A stretch of 64,000 bases of DNA, taken from the NCBI RefSeq assembly GCF_002072155.1, contig NZ_BDIY01000001.1:248001-312000 (forward strand), in the 5' to 3' direction. Positions 18,496 through 27,284 of the stretch are shown in pieces. How positions within the stretch are numbered: the first letter of the stretch is position 1; each line of letters begins with the position of its first letter. The translations under genes and the position numbers were made by a program. The notes under the pieces are model-generated. The model was not told where the DNA came from. It saw only the letters and a list, made by a program, of their open reading frames with translations, and did no database searches. This stretch comes from Roseovarius sp. A-2 (GTDB lineage: Bacteria; Pseudomonadota; Alphaproteobacteria; Rhodobacterales; Rhodobacteraceae).

Positions 18496-19728
18496 ATGAG
18501 TGCGCAATTCCCCCTTGGGCGCGCGCGGGATCTGCCGTTCTGGCGGCGTCCCGTCACGCTGCTGTTCCTGATGGCCGCCGCGATGCCGGTGGCCTTTGCC
18601 ACGTGGTTGGCGCTGCTCAATAATTTCGTGATCGAGGTGGCGGCGTTCGACGGATCGGACATTGGCTGGCTGCATACATTGCGCGAGATTCCCGGCTTCT
18701 TTGCGGTGGGGGTGATCGCGCTCATTATGTTCATGCATGAACAGGTGCTGGGGCTGGTCTCGCTCTTGCTCCTGGGTGTGGCCACGGCGCTGACCGCGCA
18801 GTTCCCGAGCCTTGGCGGGATCCTGACGGTCACCATGCTGAGTTCCATCGGCTTTCACTATTTCGAGACGGTCAATCAGTCGCTGCAACTGCAATGGCTG
18901 GATAAACTGCGCGCGCCGCAGATGCTGGGCTGGCTTCTGGCGGCAGGGTCGGGGGCCACGCTGGTCGCCTATGTGCTGATCGTGCTGACATGGCGGGCGT
19001 TCGATATCAGCTACAACACGGTTTACATGATCTCGGGCGGGTTCACCGCCTGTGTCGCCGTATTCTGCCTGATCGCCTATCCGAAGTTCGAGGCCCCCAA
19101 TCCGCAAATCAAGAAAATGGTGCTGCGGCGGCGCTACTGGCTGTATTATGCGCTGCAATTCATGTCCGGGGCACGGCGGCAGATTTTCTTCGTCTTCGCG
19201 GGCTTCATGATGGTCGAGAAGTTCGGTTTCGAGGTGCATGAGGTGACGGCGCTGTTTTTGATCAACCTTGTGGTCAACATGGTGGCGGCTCCGTTGATGG
19301 GGCGCGCGGTGTTCCGTTTTGGCGAGCGCAACACGTTGGTCTTTGAATATGTCGGGCTGACGCTGGTATTCCTGGCCTATGGAGGCATCTATTTCTTTAG
19401 CTGGGGCGTGGTGCTGGCGGCGACGCTCTATGTGGTGGATCACGTGCTGTTCTCACTGGCGCTGGCACTCAAGACCTATTTTCAGAAGATCGCCGATCCC
19501 GGGGACATCGCGCCGACCGCTGCCGTGGCGTTCACCATCAACCACATCGCGGCGGTGTTCCTGCCGGCCCTTCTGGGCTATCTGTGGTTGGTCTCGCCTG
19601 CGGCGGTGTTCATGGCGGCGGCGGGTATGGCCTGTGTGTCGCTGTGCCTTGCGTTGCTGATTCCGCGCCACCCGGAGCCGGGCAACGAGACGGTGTTTGC
19701 GCGGTTCATCCCCGCACCCGCCGAATAA
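18496..19728 (+). CDS. MFS-type membrane transporter
   Basis: A 410-residue inner-membrane protein with about eleven to twelve hydrophobic segments, starting after a short basic N-terminus (FPLGRARDLPFWRRP). The layout of two six-helix halves joined by a hydrophilic loop around residues 195-215 (KFEAPNPQIKKMVLRRRYW) fits the major facilitator superfamily. The substrate is not recognisable. It stands between the methyltransferase remnant and prmA, 21 bases before prmA, and may be co-transcribed with it. Confidence 0.78.
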   Translation: MSAQFPLGRARDLPFWRRPVTLLFLMAAAMPVAFATWLALLNNFVIEVAAFDGSDIGWLHTLREIPGFFAVGVIALIMFMHEQVLGLVSLLLLGVATALTAQFPSLGGILTVTMLSSIGFHYFETVNQSLQLQWLDKLRAPQMLGWLLAAGSGATLVAYVLIVLTWRAFDISYNTVYMISGGFTACVAVFCLIAYPKFEAPNPQIKKMVLRRRYWLYYALQFMSGARRQIFFVFAGFMMVEKFGFEVHEVTALFLINLVVNMVAAPLMGRAVFRFGERNTLVFEYVGLTLVFLAYGGIYFFSWGVVLAATLYVVDHVLFSLALALKTYFQKIADPGDIAPTAAVAFTINHIAAVFLPALLGYLWLVSPAAVFMAAAGMACVSLCLALLIPRHPEPGNETVFARFIPAPAE

Positions 19729-19749
19729 TCCCCAAGAGTTGAGGCCGAC

Positions 19750-20622
19750 ATGCCGACCTATACCGCGCTCACCACACTATCTGACAAACGCCAAGCCGAG
19801 GCGCTGGCCGAGGCACTGGAGGGGCTGACGCCTGAGCCCACAGGCGTGGGGGCCTTCGAGATGGAGGACGGATCGGGCCTGTGGGAGATCGGGGCCTATT
19901 TCGAGGAGGCCCCGGACGAGGCGGGGCTGGCCCTGCTGGCGACGATCCACGAGGCGCGGCCCTTTGCCGTATCGGAACTGCCCGAGGTGGACTGGGTCGC
20001 CAAGGTGCGGCGCGACCTGAGCCCGGTCGAGGCGGGGCGGTTTTTCGTCTATGGCAGTCACGATGGAGACCGCGTGCCGGAGGGCTGCGAACCGCTCTTG
20101 ATCGAGGCGTCGATGGCGTTCGGGACGGGGCATCACGGCACCACATTGGGCTGTCTGCGCGCGCTTGACCGGTTGGCCGGGGCAAGCTTTGTTGGGCGTT
20201 CGGTGCTTGATCTGGGCTGTGGCACCGCCGTTCTGGCGATGGCGGCGGCGCGGATCTGGCCGGGGGTGGTGCTGGCCTCGGATATCGACGCGGTCGCGGT
20301 CGAGGTGGCGCAGGCCAATGTCACGGCCAACGATCTGGGCGACCGGGTGCGTTGTGTCGAGGCGACCGGGCTCGATCATCCCGAGTTGCAGGCCGCAAGC
20401 CCCTATGACCTGGTCTTTGCCAATATCCTCAAGGGGCCGCTGATCGCGCTCGCCCCCGAGATCACGGCGCGGCTGCGGCCGGGCGGAAAGGTGATTCTCT
20501 CGGGCATCTTGAACGAGCAGGCCGACGAGGTGATCTCGGTTTATGCGCAGGCTGGAAACAGTCTCGATCATCGCGAGGGCATTGGTGACTGGACGACGCT
20601 GGTGTTGTCTAAAAACCACTGA
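19750..20622 (+). CDS. prmA: ribosomal protein L11 methyltransferase
   Basis: A 290-residue SAM-dependent methyltransferase. The N-terminal half is the L11-binding domain. The catalytic half has MAFGTGHHGTTLGCLRAL, the SAM motif VLDLGCGTAVLAMAAA, an acidic ribose-binding Asp in ASDIDAVAVEVAQ and the NILKGPLIALAPEI motif (NPPF-like) typical of PrmA. It trimethylates lysines and the N-terminus of ribosomal protein L11. It follows the MFS gene by 21 bases with GAG upstream of ATG. Confidence 0.93.
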   Translation: MPTYTALTTLSDKRQAEALAEALEGLTPEPTGVGAFEMEDGSGLWEIGAYFEEAPDEAGLALLATIHEARPFAVSELPEVDWVAKVRRDLSPVEAGRFFVYGSHDGDRVPEGCEPLLIEASMAFGTGHHGTTLGCLRALDRLAGASFVGRSVLDLGCGTAVLAMAAARIWPGVVLASDIDAVAVEVAQANVTANDLGDRVRCVEATGLDHPELQAASPYDLVFANILKGPLIALAPEITARLRPGGKVILSGILNEQADEVISVYAQAGNSLDHREGIGDWTTLVLSKNH

Positions 20623-20731
20623 AAATACGTCGAAAATTGGACCGATCCAAATTTCTTGCCTTGTTATGGCCATAATTGAGGCGTAGTTTTTTCTCAATCG
20701 CGGTGGGGGTCGTGATTAGGGAAATGTTGCC

Positions 20732-21076
20732 ATGAGTGATGTGCGTCAAGGTTTTCAGACCCGGCTCCGGTCGATCAGTCGCAAGCGTGCCCGTTTCGAG
20801 CGCGGATATGTCGGCAAGGTCGGACGCGACGGCCTCATCGTCTTCAAGCCCCGGCGGCGGATGCCGATCATTCCGCTGCGCGGCCTGCTGTATCTCGTTC
20901 TCGGATTCGTCTTCTTCAAGGCTGTCGTGCTCGCCCATCTCGGGTCGGTGACCTACGAGGAACGCATCGCGCTACTGGCCGAAGGCAGTCATGTCGAGCA
21001 GGCGGGCGCGCTGGTGATGCAGCCCGACCCGTTGACGCTGATCATGGCGCGCTATCTGGCACCTGTCCTGCGCTGA
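20732..21076 (+). CDS. hypothetical single-pass membrane protein
   Basis: A 114-residue protein with a basic N-terminus (SISRKRARFERG), one hydrophobic helix (residues 47-67, IIPLRGLLYLVLGFVFFKAV) and an acidic-to-neutral C-terminal part (TYEERIALLAEGSHVEQAGA). The coding composition matches its neighbours and it is followed by a strong intrinsic terminator. No known family is recognised. The 109-base spacer upstream contains a perfect 12-bp palindrome TTATGGCCATAA (20664-20675) that may be an operator. Confidence 0.72.
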   Translation: MSDVRQGFQTRLRSISRKRARFERGYVGKVGRDGLIVFKPRRRMPIIPLRGLLYLVLGFVFFKAVVLAHLGSVTYEERIALLAEGSHVEQAGALVMQPDPLTLIMARYLAPVLR

Positions 21077-21094
21077 TCCGGTCAGCACACAAGA

Positions 21095-21131
21095 AAAAGC
21101 CCTGCGCAGGTCATGCCTGTGCAGGGCTTTT
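21095..21131 (+). terminator. intrinsic terminator after the 114-residue membrane protein gene
   Basis: AAAAGCCCTGCGCAGG and CCTGTGCAGGGCTTTT form a long stem (one G-T type mismatch) with a TCATG loop, ending in a T-run. It starts 18 bases after the stop codon at 21076. The A-run on the other side allows it to work for the opposite DUF1127 gene as well. Confidence 0.85.
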
Positions 21132-21166
21132 GCCGTTTTGACGGGGCGGGACCGCGCGCTGTGGCA

Positions 21167-21364
21167 TCACAGGCTGCGGGCGACGGCGTCGATATCGCCA
21201 CGGCTCAGGCCGATATCGTCAAGTTCGCGGTCCGACAGTTGCGACAGCGCGTTGCGCGTGGCGCGGCGTTCGTTCCATGCGGAGAGCGTGGCGACGATGC
21301 GCGAGACGAGAGCGCCGAAACCGGCGTGAGAGGCGTGGGTGCGGGTGGTGTCGAGAGCGGCCAT
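21167..21364 (-). CDS. DUF1127 small protein
   Basis: A 65-residue protein whose C-terminal half, WNERRATRNALSQLSDRELD followed by DIGLSRGDIDAVARSL, is the DUF1127 (YjiS-like) signature: an Arg-rich helix followed by LSDRELDDIGLSRGDI. Members in alphaproteobacteria are short, abundant and stress- or phosphate-responsive; in Agrobacterium and Rhodobacter relatives some affect RNA turnover and sRNA maturation. It is a single gene with a shared terminator downstream and inverted repeats in its promoter region. Confidence 0.9.
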   Translation of the reverse strand: MAALDTTRTHASHAGFGALVSRIVATLSAWNERRATRNALSQLSDRELDDIGLSRGDIDAVARSL

Positions 21365-21454
21365 GAGCGTGTTCCTTGGCTGGGTGGGTACGGAGAAATT
21401 CCGTTTCTGCAGTGCAGCTAGTCAGACATCCTCGTTACCGCAAGCCGGGATTAT

Positions 21455-21471
21455 TGCATAGTTCTTATGCA
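21455..21471 (-). promoter_or_regulatory. dyad TGCATA-N5-TATGCA upstream of the DUF1127 gene
   Basis: A perfect 6-bp inverted repeat with a 5-base spacer, about 90 bases upstream of the DUF1127 start, in an AT-rich pocket. Spacing and length suit a dimeric regulator. It is the first of two dyads in the 310-base gene-free stretch 21365-21674 between the DUF1127 gene and ruvC. Confidence 0.35.
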
Positions 21472-21528
21472 TTCTCTGCATGGGTCGCATTGTGGCGTAA
21501 GATATTGTTTTAAAAATATATTATATTT

Positions 21529-21544
21529 TCACACCATAGTGTGA
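21529..21544. promoter_or_regulatory. dyad TCACAC-N4-GTGTGA in the ruvC/DUF1127 spacer
   Basis: A perfect 6-bp inverted repeat with a CATA spacer, directly next to a very AT-rich run (21502-21528) that looks like promoter DNA. It lies 130 bases before ruvC and 165 bases before the divergent DUF1127 gene, so either could be controlled. The regulator is unknown. Confidence 0.35.
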
Positions 21545-21674
21545 TTCCGCCGGTGGGGGCAATTCTGCAACGCTTTGCCCCGGCGGTGTGCAAAATGAAA
21601 ACTCGTATTCCCCTTGGTCTTTGTTCTTGTTTCGTGCTATTGCATCGGAAAACAGGCGGGCAGGGCTGATAAAC

Positions 21675-22181
21675 ATGCGGGTAATGGGCATAGATCCCGG
21701 GTTGCGCAACATGGGCTGGGGCGTGATCGACGTGGAGGGCAGCCGCCTGAGCCATGTTGCAAACGGCGTCTGCCATTCGACCGGCGCGGACCTCGGCGCG
21801 CGGTTGTTGTCGTTGCATGAGCAACTCACGGACATCTTTCATCGCTATGATCCGACCGCGGCGGCGGTCGAGCAGACCTTTGTCAACAAGGACGGGGCGG
21901 GCACGCTCAAGCTGGGGCAGGCGCGGGGTATCGCCCTCTTGGTGCCTGCGCAATACGGGCTGAGCGTGGGCGAATACGCGCCCAATTCGGTCAAGAAGAC
22001 GGTGGTGGGCGTGGGCCATGCCGCCAAGGAGCAGGTGGCGCATATGGTCAAGGTGCAACTGCCGGGCGTGGTGCTGGCCGGGCCGGATGCGGCGGATGCG
22101 CTGGCGATTGCCATTTGCCATGCGCATCACGCGCGCTCGGGCGACATGCTGGCGCGCGCAGTGGCGAGGGCGGGCGCATGA
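21675..22181 (+). CDS. ruvC: crossover junction endodeoxyribonuclease RuvC
   Basis: A 168-residue Holliday-junction resolvase. [19 protein letters not shown] holds the first catalytic Asp, [12 protein letters not shown] the catalytic Glu and [14 protein letters not shown] the C-terminal Asp pair. ATG 21675 is the family start; an upstream in-frame ATG at 21588 adds residues without similarity. The stop overlaps ruvA by four bases, giving the classical ruvCAB operon. Confidence 0.96.
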   Translation: MRVMGIDPGLRNMGWGVIDVEGSRLSHVANGVCHSTGADLGARLLSLHEQLTDIFHRYDPTAAAVEQTFVNKDGAGTLKLGQARGIALLVPAQYGLSVGEYAPNSVKKTVVGVGHAAKEQVAHMVKVQLPGVVLAGPDAADALAIAICHAHHARSGDMLARAVARAGA

Positions 22182-22843
22182 TCGGGCGGATTGCCGGGCG
22201 GATCGACTATCGCGCGAGCGATCACGTGCTCATTGACGTGCGCGGGGTGGGCTATCTCGTCTATTGCTCGGACCGGACGTTGTCGTCGCTGCCGGGCGTA
22301 GGGGGGATGGCCGCGCTTTATACCGATCTGCTGGTGCGCGAGGATATTTTGCAGCTCTTCGGTTTTCCGACGCTGGTGGAGAAGGAATGGCACCGCTTGC
22401 TGATGAGTGTGCAGGGGATCGGGGCCAAGGCGTCGCTGGCCATTCTGGGTGCGCTCGGCCCCGATGGGGTCAGCCGCGCGATTGCCATCGGCGATTGGAA
22501 CGCGGTGACGGCGGCCAAGGGGGTGGGGGCCAAGACCGCACAGCGCGTGATTAACGAGTTGAAGGACAAGGCGCCCACGGTGATGGCCATGGGCAGCGCG
22601 CCGCCGCCCGCGCAGGACGCGGGCGAGGTGATCGAGGCGGAGAGCGTTGCCGCCCCCGTCGCGGCCCCGGTGGTGCCTGCGGGCAATGGTGCGCAGGCCG
22701 AGGCGCTGTCGGCGTTGACCAATCTGGGCTATGCCCCGGGCGAGGCGGCGGGCGCGGTGGCGCAGGCGGCGGGTGAGACGGCGCAGGCCGACACCCCCGC
22801 GCTGATCCGCGCGGCCCTGCGCCTGCTGGCACCGAAAGGCTAA
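22178..22843 (+). CDS. ruvA: Holliday junction DNA helicase RuvA
   Basis: A 221-residue RuvA. The OB-fold domain ([20 protein letters not shown]) is followed by the helix-hairpin-helix region ([34 protein letters not shown]) that binds junction DNA. After an Ala/Pro-rich flexible linker (about residues 145-170), the C-terminal domain III ([19 protein letters not shown]) contacts RuvB. It overlaps ruvC by four bases and is followed by ruvB after three bases. Confidence 0.96.
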   Translation: MIGRIAGRIDYRASDHVLIDVRGVGYLVYCSDRTLSSLPGVGGMAALYTDLLVREDILQLFGFPTLVEKEWHRLLMSVQGIGAKASLAILGALGPDGVSRAIAIGDWNAVTAAKGVGAKTAQRVINELKDKAPTVMAMGSAPPPAQDAGEVIEAESVAAPVAAPVVPAGNGAQAEALSALTNLGYAPGEAAGAVAQAAGETAQADTPALIRAALRLLAPKG

Positions 22844-22846
22844 GAT

Positions 22847-23875
22847 GTGAGCGACCCGGACCCGACATTGCGCGCCGAGGCACTGCCCGAGGATCAGGAC
22901 CGTAGCCTGCGGCCACAGGCGCTGTCGGAATTCATCGGGCAGCGCGAGGCGCGGGCCAATCTGGCGGTGTTCATCCAATCGGCGCGGCAGCGCGGCGATG
23001 CGATGGATCACACGCTGTTTCACGGGCCGCCCGGTCTGGGCAAGACGACGCTGGCGCAGATCATGGCGCGCGAACTGGGGGTGGGGTTTCGGATGACATC
23101 CGGCCCGGTGCTGGCAAAGGCGGGGGATCTGGCGGCGATTCTGACCAATCTGGAGCGCAACGATGTGCTCTTCATCGACGAAATTCACCGTCTCAACGCT
23201 GCGGTGGAAGAGGTGCTTTATCCGGCGATGGAGGATTTCGAGCTTGATCTGGTGATCGGCGAGGGGCCCGCCGCGCGCACCGTGCGGATCGAGTTGCAAC
23301 CCTTCACGCTGGTCGGGGCGACGACGCGGCTGGGGCTGCTCACGACGCCGCTGCGCGACCGGTTCGGCATTCCGACGCGCCTGCAATTCTACGAGATCGA
23401 CGAGTTGCACGAGATCGTGCGGCGCAATGCGAAGCTGCTGAACATTCCCACCGACCCGGATGGCGCGCGCGAGATTGCCCGCCGCTCGCGCGGGACGCCG
23501 CGCATCGCGGGCCGACTGCTGCGCCGGGTGGTGGATTTCGCGGTGGTCGAGGGTGGTGGCAAGATCAGCCGGGAACTGGCCGATGCCTCGCTCACCCGGT
23601 TGGGGGTGGATCATCTGGGGCTGGATGGGGCTGACCGACGCTATCTGCGGCTGATTGCCGAGGCCTATCAGGGCGGTCCGGTGGGGATCGAGACCATGAG
23701 TGCCGCGTTGAGCGAGAGCCGCGACGCGCTGGAAGAGGTGATCGAGCCGTTTCTCTTGCAACAGGGCCTCATCCAGCGCACCCCGCGCGGGCGGATGCTG
23801 GCGCAGGGGGGCTGGACACATCTGGGGTTGCCAGCGCCGGGACCCAAAGGCCAGAGCGATCTGTTCGGCAAGTGA
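22847..23875 (+). CDS. ruvB: Holliday junction DNA helicase RuvB
   Basis: A 342-residue AAA+ motor. Walker [18 protein letters not shown], Walker [13 protein letters not shown], sensor 1 [18 protein letters not shown] and the winged-helix C-terminal part ([20 protein letters not shown]) are all present. The start is GTG 22847 with AAAGG about nine bases upstream. With RuvA it drives branch migration of Holliday junctions. Confidence 0.96.
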   Translation: MSDPDPTLRAEALPEDQDRSLRPQALSEFIGQREARANLAVFIQSARQRGDAMDHTLFHGPPGLGKTTLAQIMARELGVGFRMTSGPVLAKAGDLAAILTNLERNDVLFIDEIHRLNAAVEEVLYPAMEDFELDLVIGEGPAARTVRIELQPFTLVGATTRLGLLTTPLRDRFGIPTRLQFYEIDELHEIVRRNAKLLNIPTDPDGAREIARRSRGTPRIAGRLLRRVVDFAVVEGGGKISRELADASLTRLGVDHLGLDGADRRYLRLIAEAYQGGPVGIETMSAALSESRDALEEVIEPFLLQQGLIQRTPRGRMLAQGGWTHLGLPAPGPKGQSDLFGK

Positions 23876-23890
23876 CGGTGCCCCGGGGCA

Positions 23891-23930
23891 GGTGCCGGAT
23901 TTGAGTATTTTTGCCATAAAGAAACATGGG
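23891..23930 (+). repeat. short AT-rich element after ruvB, possible dispersed repeat
   Basis: The stretch GCCGGATTTGAGTATTTTTG (23894-23913) followed by CCATAAAGAAAC breaks sharply from the GC-rich surroundings, 16 bases after the ruvB stop. I recall very similar 'GGATTTGAGTATTTTTG' strings after genes in other Roseobacter-group genomes, but only one copy is seen here, so the repeat status is from memory. Confidence 0.35.
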
Positions 23931-23984
23931 TTTGCGGGATCGGGGCGGGCCTGCTAGAGCGAGGCCGCAACGAAAGGCTGACCG

Positions 23985-24620
23985 ATGAGCGAGACCCTGA
24001 ACGCGGATGAGATCGAGGAACTGTTTACCCGCAGCGACGGGACGTTTCTGTTTGCCCGCTGGGGGCGGCCCATCGCGCCGATCGTCTTTGGCGTCGATGA
24101 CCGGACGCTCGGGATCGTCAAGGGCGCGGTCGAGGCGGTGGTGGCGCTGGCGGGACACAAGATGGCTGAGACCGACCCGGAACTGGGCGCGAACCTGATG
24201 ATCTTTTTCTTTCGCGACTGGGAAGAGTTGCGCGAGGTGCCGGATATGGACCGGCTGGTGCCCGATCTTGATCCGTTGGTGGACCGGCTGGTGGCGGCGG
24301 GGGCCAATCAGTATCGCGTCTTCCGGTTTGACGCCGGCGGCGCGATCCGGGCGTCCTTCGTGTTCCTGCGGATGGACGAGGAATTGAGTGCGGTGCCCGC
24401 CGAGACGCTGGCGCTGAGCCAGATCGTGCAGACCATCCTGCTGTGGTCGGACCGTGCCTTTACCGACAGGTCACCGCTGGCGGCATTGCCGGGAGGTGAG
24501 CTGATGCTGCGCCCCGAGATCGGCGCGCTTATTCGGGCGGGCTATGACCCGGTGCTGCCTGCCGTCGCGCAGGACCCGAGCCACGCGCTGCGGCTGAGCG
24601 CGCGGCTGACCGTGCTGTAG
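23985..24620 (+). CDS. hypothetical protein (conserved-looking, soluble)
   Basis: A 211-residue protein without signal peptide or membrane helix. It begins MSETLNADEIEELFTRSDGT and is acidic, with GANLMIFFFRDWEELREVPD and GANQYRVFRFDAGGAIRASF as distinctive stretches. Composition and codon use match the housekeeping neighbours, so it is a real gene. I recognise no family. It follows ruvB by 109 bases. Confidence 0.72.
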   Translation: MSETLNADEIEELFTRSDGTFLFARWGRPIAPIVFGVDDRTLGIVKGAVEAVVALAGHKMAETDPELGANLMIFFFRDWEELREVPDMDRLVPDLDPLVDRLVAAGANQYRVFRFDAGGAIRASFVFLRMDEELSAVPAETLALSQIVQTILLWSDRAFTDRSPLAALPGGELMLRPEIGALIRAGYDPVLPAVAQDPSHALRLSARLTVL

Positions 24621-24713
24621 CGCGCGGCGCGGGTTTGACACGCATCAAGGCGGGCCGCGCGCGTTACGGCTAGACTTGGCGTCATCTTACCAACAAGCGC
24701 GAGGGACCGCCAC

Positions 24714-25634
24714 GTGACACAGACAGAGGCCTTGGACGGCACGCCCGACACCGACATCACCCCCACCGCCACCCGCCCGCAGGATACGACCGCGCTGCGG
24801 CTGGCCTTCGAGAACGGCGACTACCCCTATGCGACCCGGCTCAGCCGCCGCAGCTATGAAGCGCAGAAGGCGAAATTGCAGGCCGAATTGCTCAAGGTGC
24901 AGCTATGGGCGCAGGAGACCGGCGAGAAATTCGTGCTGCTGTTCGAGGGGCGCGACGCTGCCGGTAAGGGCGGCACGATCAAGCGCTTTACCGAGCATCT
25001 CAACCCCCGCACCGCGCGGGTGGTGGCGCTCAACAAGCCGACCGATCAGGAGAGGGGCCAGTGGTATTTCCAGCGCTATGTGGAGCATCTGCCCACCGCC
25101 GGAGAAATCGTGCTTTATGACCGGTCGTGGTACAATCGCGCCGGGGTTGAGCGCGTGATGGGGTTTTGCGAGCCGCATGAATATCTCGAGTTCATGCGCC
25201 AGACGCCCGAGTTGGAGCGCATGCTGGTGCGCTCCGGCATCCGGCTCTTCAAGTTCTGGTTCTCAGTCACGCAGGGCGAACAGCGCGCGCGCTTCGCCAG
25301 CCGCGAGACCGATCCGCTGAAACACTGGAAGCTGAGCCCGATCGACCGCGCCAGCCTTGACAAGTGGGAGGATTACACCGAGGCCAAGGAGGCGATGTTT
25401 TTCTACACCGACACCGCCGATGCGCCCTGGACCGTGGTGAAATCCGACGACAAGAAGCGCGCGCGGCTCAATTGCATGATGCATTTCCTCAATTCGCTGG
25501 ATTATCCGGGCAAGGACCTGAAAGTGGCGCACGCGCCCGACCCGCTGATCGTCTCGACCGCGCAGCATGTGCTGCACAAGAGCGATCATATCCTGGGCAA
25601 GTCGCTGCATCCCGACGGTCGCAAGCCGCGCTGA
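24714..25634 (+). CDS. ppk2: polyphosphate kinase 2
   Basis: A 306-residue PPK2-family enzyme. The P-loop is in LLFEGRDAAGKGGTIKRF (near residue 80), followed by NPRTARVVALNKPTDQERGQ and the lid/Walker B region IVLYDRSWYNRAGVERVMG. It transfers phosphate between polyphosphate and nucleoside diphosphates, generally to regenerate GTP or ATP. The single-domain length with an N-terminal extension suits class I (NDP-phosphorylating) enzymes. Start is GTG 24714 (GAGGGACC upstream). ppk1 and ppx lie elsewhere in the window. Confidence 0.93.
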   Translation: MTQTEALDGTPDTDITPTATRPQDTTALRLAFENGDYPYATRLSRRSYEAQKAKLQAELLKVQLWAQETGEKFVLLFEGRDAAGKGGTIKRFTEHLNPRTARVVALNKPTDQERGQWYFQRYVEHLPTAGEIVLYDRSWYNRAGVERVMGFCEPHEYLEFMRQTPELERMLVRSGIRLFKFWFSVTQGEQRARFASRETDPLKHWKLSPIDRASLDKWEDYTEAKEAMFFYTDTADAPWTVVKSDDKKRARLNCMMHFLNSLDYPGKDLKVAHAPDPLIVSTAQHVLHKSDHILGKSLHPDGRKPR

Positions 25635-25707
25635 TTTTTGCTGATCAAGGTCGAGGCTGGTGCGAGAGCGCTTGTTCGTGTGGGGCGGCCCGCGTAATCA
25701 TGCGCCC

Positions 25708-26352
25708 ATGATCTGGATCCGCCGCACCGCGCTTGCCCTTTGCCTCTGCCTGCCCGTCGGCAATCTTGCCGCGCATCCGCATGTGTTTGTCGATGTGGCG
25801 CTGGAGTTCACCGGCGACGGGGAGGGCAATCTGGCCCGCGTCGAGGTGACGTGGAGTTATGACGATTTCTTCTCGTTGCTCATTCTCAGCGATATGGGGC
25901 TCGACCCCGATGGCGACGGGGTGCTGTCCGAGGAGGAACTGGCACGGCTCAAGGGCTTTGATCTGGTGGAATGGCCCGAGGGGTTCGAGGGCGATCTCTA
26001 TATGCATCACGGTGGTGACAAGATCGCGCTCGACCATCCTGTGCCCACTGGCATCGCGCTGGAGAAGGGCCGCATCGTCGCCACGCATGAGCGCACGTTC
26101 GGCCCGGTGCCCGGTGACGGGCTCAAGGTAGAGGCCTATGATCCGACCTATTACGTGGAGCACACGCTGACCGGCCCGATCCGCCTGCCGCAAGGATGCA
26201 GCTACACGATACGCGAGCCGGATCTCGACGCGTCGCAACGCGCCTTCCGCGAGATGCTGGGGCAGCTTAGCGCCGAGGAGCAATATGAGGGCGTCGAGGT
26301 GGGCAATCTCTTCTCGCAGGCGATGGTTCTGTCATGCGCCGCCCCGTCCTGA
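25708..26352 (+). CDS. DUF1007 family periplasmic protein with EF-hand-like loop
   Basis: A 214-residue exported protein. Signal peptide [20 protein letters not shown] is cleaved before [12 protein letters not shown]; the HPHVFVD stretch just after cleavage is a hallmark of DUF1007. [12 protein letters not shown] matches the EF-hand calcium-loop pattern at every key position (D1, D3, D5, G6, L8, E12). It overlaps the next gene, a NicO-type metal exporter, by 19 bases, a pairing common for this family. A role as periplasmic metal-binding partner is inferred, not shown. Confidence 0.87.
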   Translation: MIWIRRTALALCLCLPVGNLAAHPHVFVDVALEFTGDGEGNLARVEVTWSYDDFFSLLILSDMGLDPDGDGVLSEEELARLKGFDLVEWPEGFEGDLYMHHGGDKIALDHPVPTGIALEKGRIVATHERTFGPVPGDGLKVEAYDPTYYVEHTLTGPIRLPQGCSYTIREPDLDASQRAFREMLGQLSAEEQYEGVEVGNLFSQAMVLSCAAPS

Positions 26353-27242
26353 GCCTTGCGGCCCTTGGCCTGCTTGCGCTGGTGATCTGGCTTTGGGGGT
26401 TCGGCGGGGCCGGGGCGGTGTCGGCCTGGGCCAATGCCGGGCAGGCCGAGACGCAGCAGGCGATGGCGCGGCTGTTGCGCAGCCTGCGGGCGGGCGATCC
26501 GGGGGCGCTGACCGGGCTCATGGCGCTGTGTTTCGCCTATGGCTTTTTCCACGCGGCGGGGCCGGGGCATGGCAAGCTGCTGATCGGCGGCTATGGCATG
26601 GCCGCGCGCGTGGGGGCATTGCGGCTGTCGGGGCTGGCGCTCGCCTCCAGCCTGGCGCAGGCGGGATCGGCGGTGCTGCTGGTCTATGCGGGGGTGTTCG
26701 TCTTTGATCTCACGCGCCAGCGCATGACCGGGCTGGCCGAGGATATCATGGCCCCTGCCAGCTATGGCGCGATTGCTGCCGTGGGGGCATGGCTCGCGCT
26801 GCGCGGGCTGCGGCGGTTGCGGGCGGCGCGGGTGGTTCGGTTCGATCATAGCCACGACCACGACGGCACCTGCTCCAGTTGCGGGCACAAGCACGGCCCC
26901 ACGGCGGATGAGGCGGCCGCCGTCACCGGTTGGCGCGATGCGCTGGCGCTGATTGCCGCCGTGGCGATCCGGCCCTGCACCGGGGCGCTGTTCCTGTTGA
27001 TCCTGACATGGCGCATGGGGCTGGAGATGGCGGGCATCCTCGGCACCTTTGCCATGGGGCTGGGCACGGCGAGCGTGACGCTCGCGGTGGCGCTGGCCGC
27101 GGTCACGCTGCGCGAGGGGGCACTGGCGCGGTTTGGCGCGGGGCAGGGGGGTGGCCTTGCCCGCGCGCTGCCGCTCCTGGAGATTGCGGCGGGTGTGGTG
27201 ATTGCGGCGCTGGCGCTGCAACTGATGCTGGCGGTGCTCTGA
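26334..27242 (+). CDS. NicO/RcnA-type nickel-cobalt transporter
   Basis: A 302-residue membrane protein with about six hydrophobic helices. [15 protein letters not shown] (HxxxLL-type metal motif) and the His/Cys-rich cytoplasmic loop [19 protein letters not shown] identify the nickel/cobalt exporter family. A second motif, [16 protein letters not shown], follows. It is translationally coupled to the DUF1007 gene by a 19-base overlap. The metal could be Ni, Co or Zn; sequence does not decide. Confidence 0.87.
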   Translation: MRRPVLSLAALGLLALVIWLWGFGGAGAVSAWANAGQAETQQAMARLLRSLRAGDPGALTGLMALCFAYGFFHAAGPGHGKLLIGGYGMAARVGALRLSGLALASSLAQAGSAVLLVYAGVFVFDLTRQRMTGLAEDIMAPASYGAIAAVGAWLALRGLRRLRAARVVRFDHSHDHDGTCSSCGHKHGPTADEAAAVTGWRDALALIAAVAIRPCTGALFLLILTWRMGLEMAGILGTFAMGLGTASVTLAVALAAVTLREGALARFGAGQGGGLARALPLLEIAAGVVIAALALQLMLAVL

Positions 27243-27284
27243 GAGGGCTTGCGCGCGCGCACCGCCCCGGCTAACGCCAATTCC

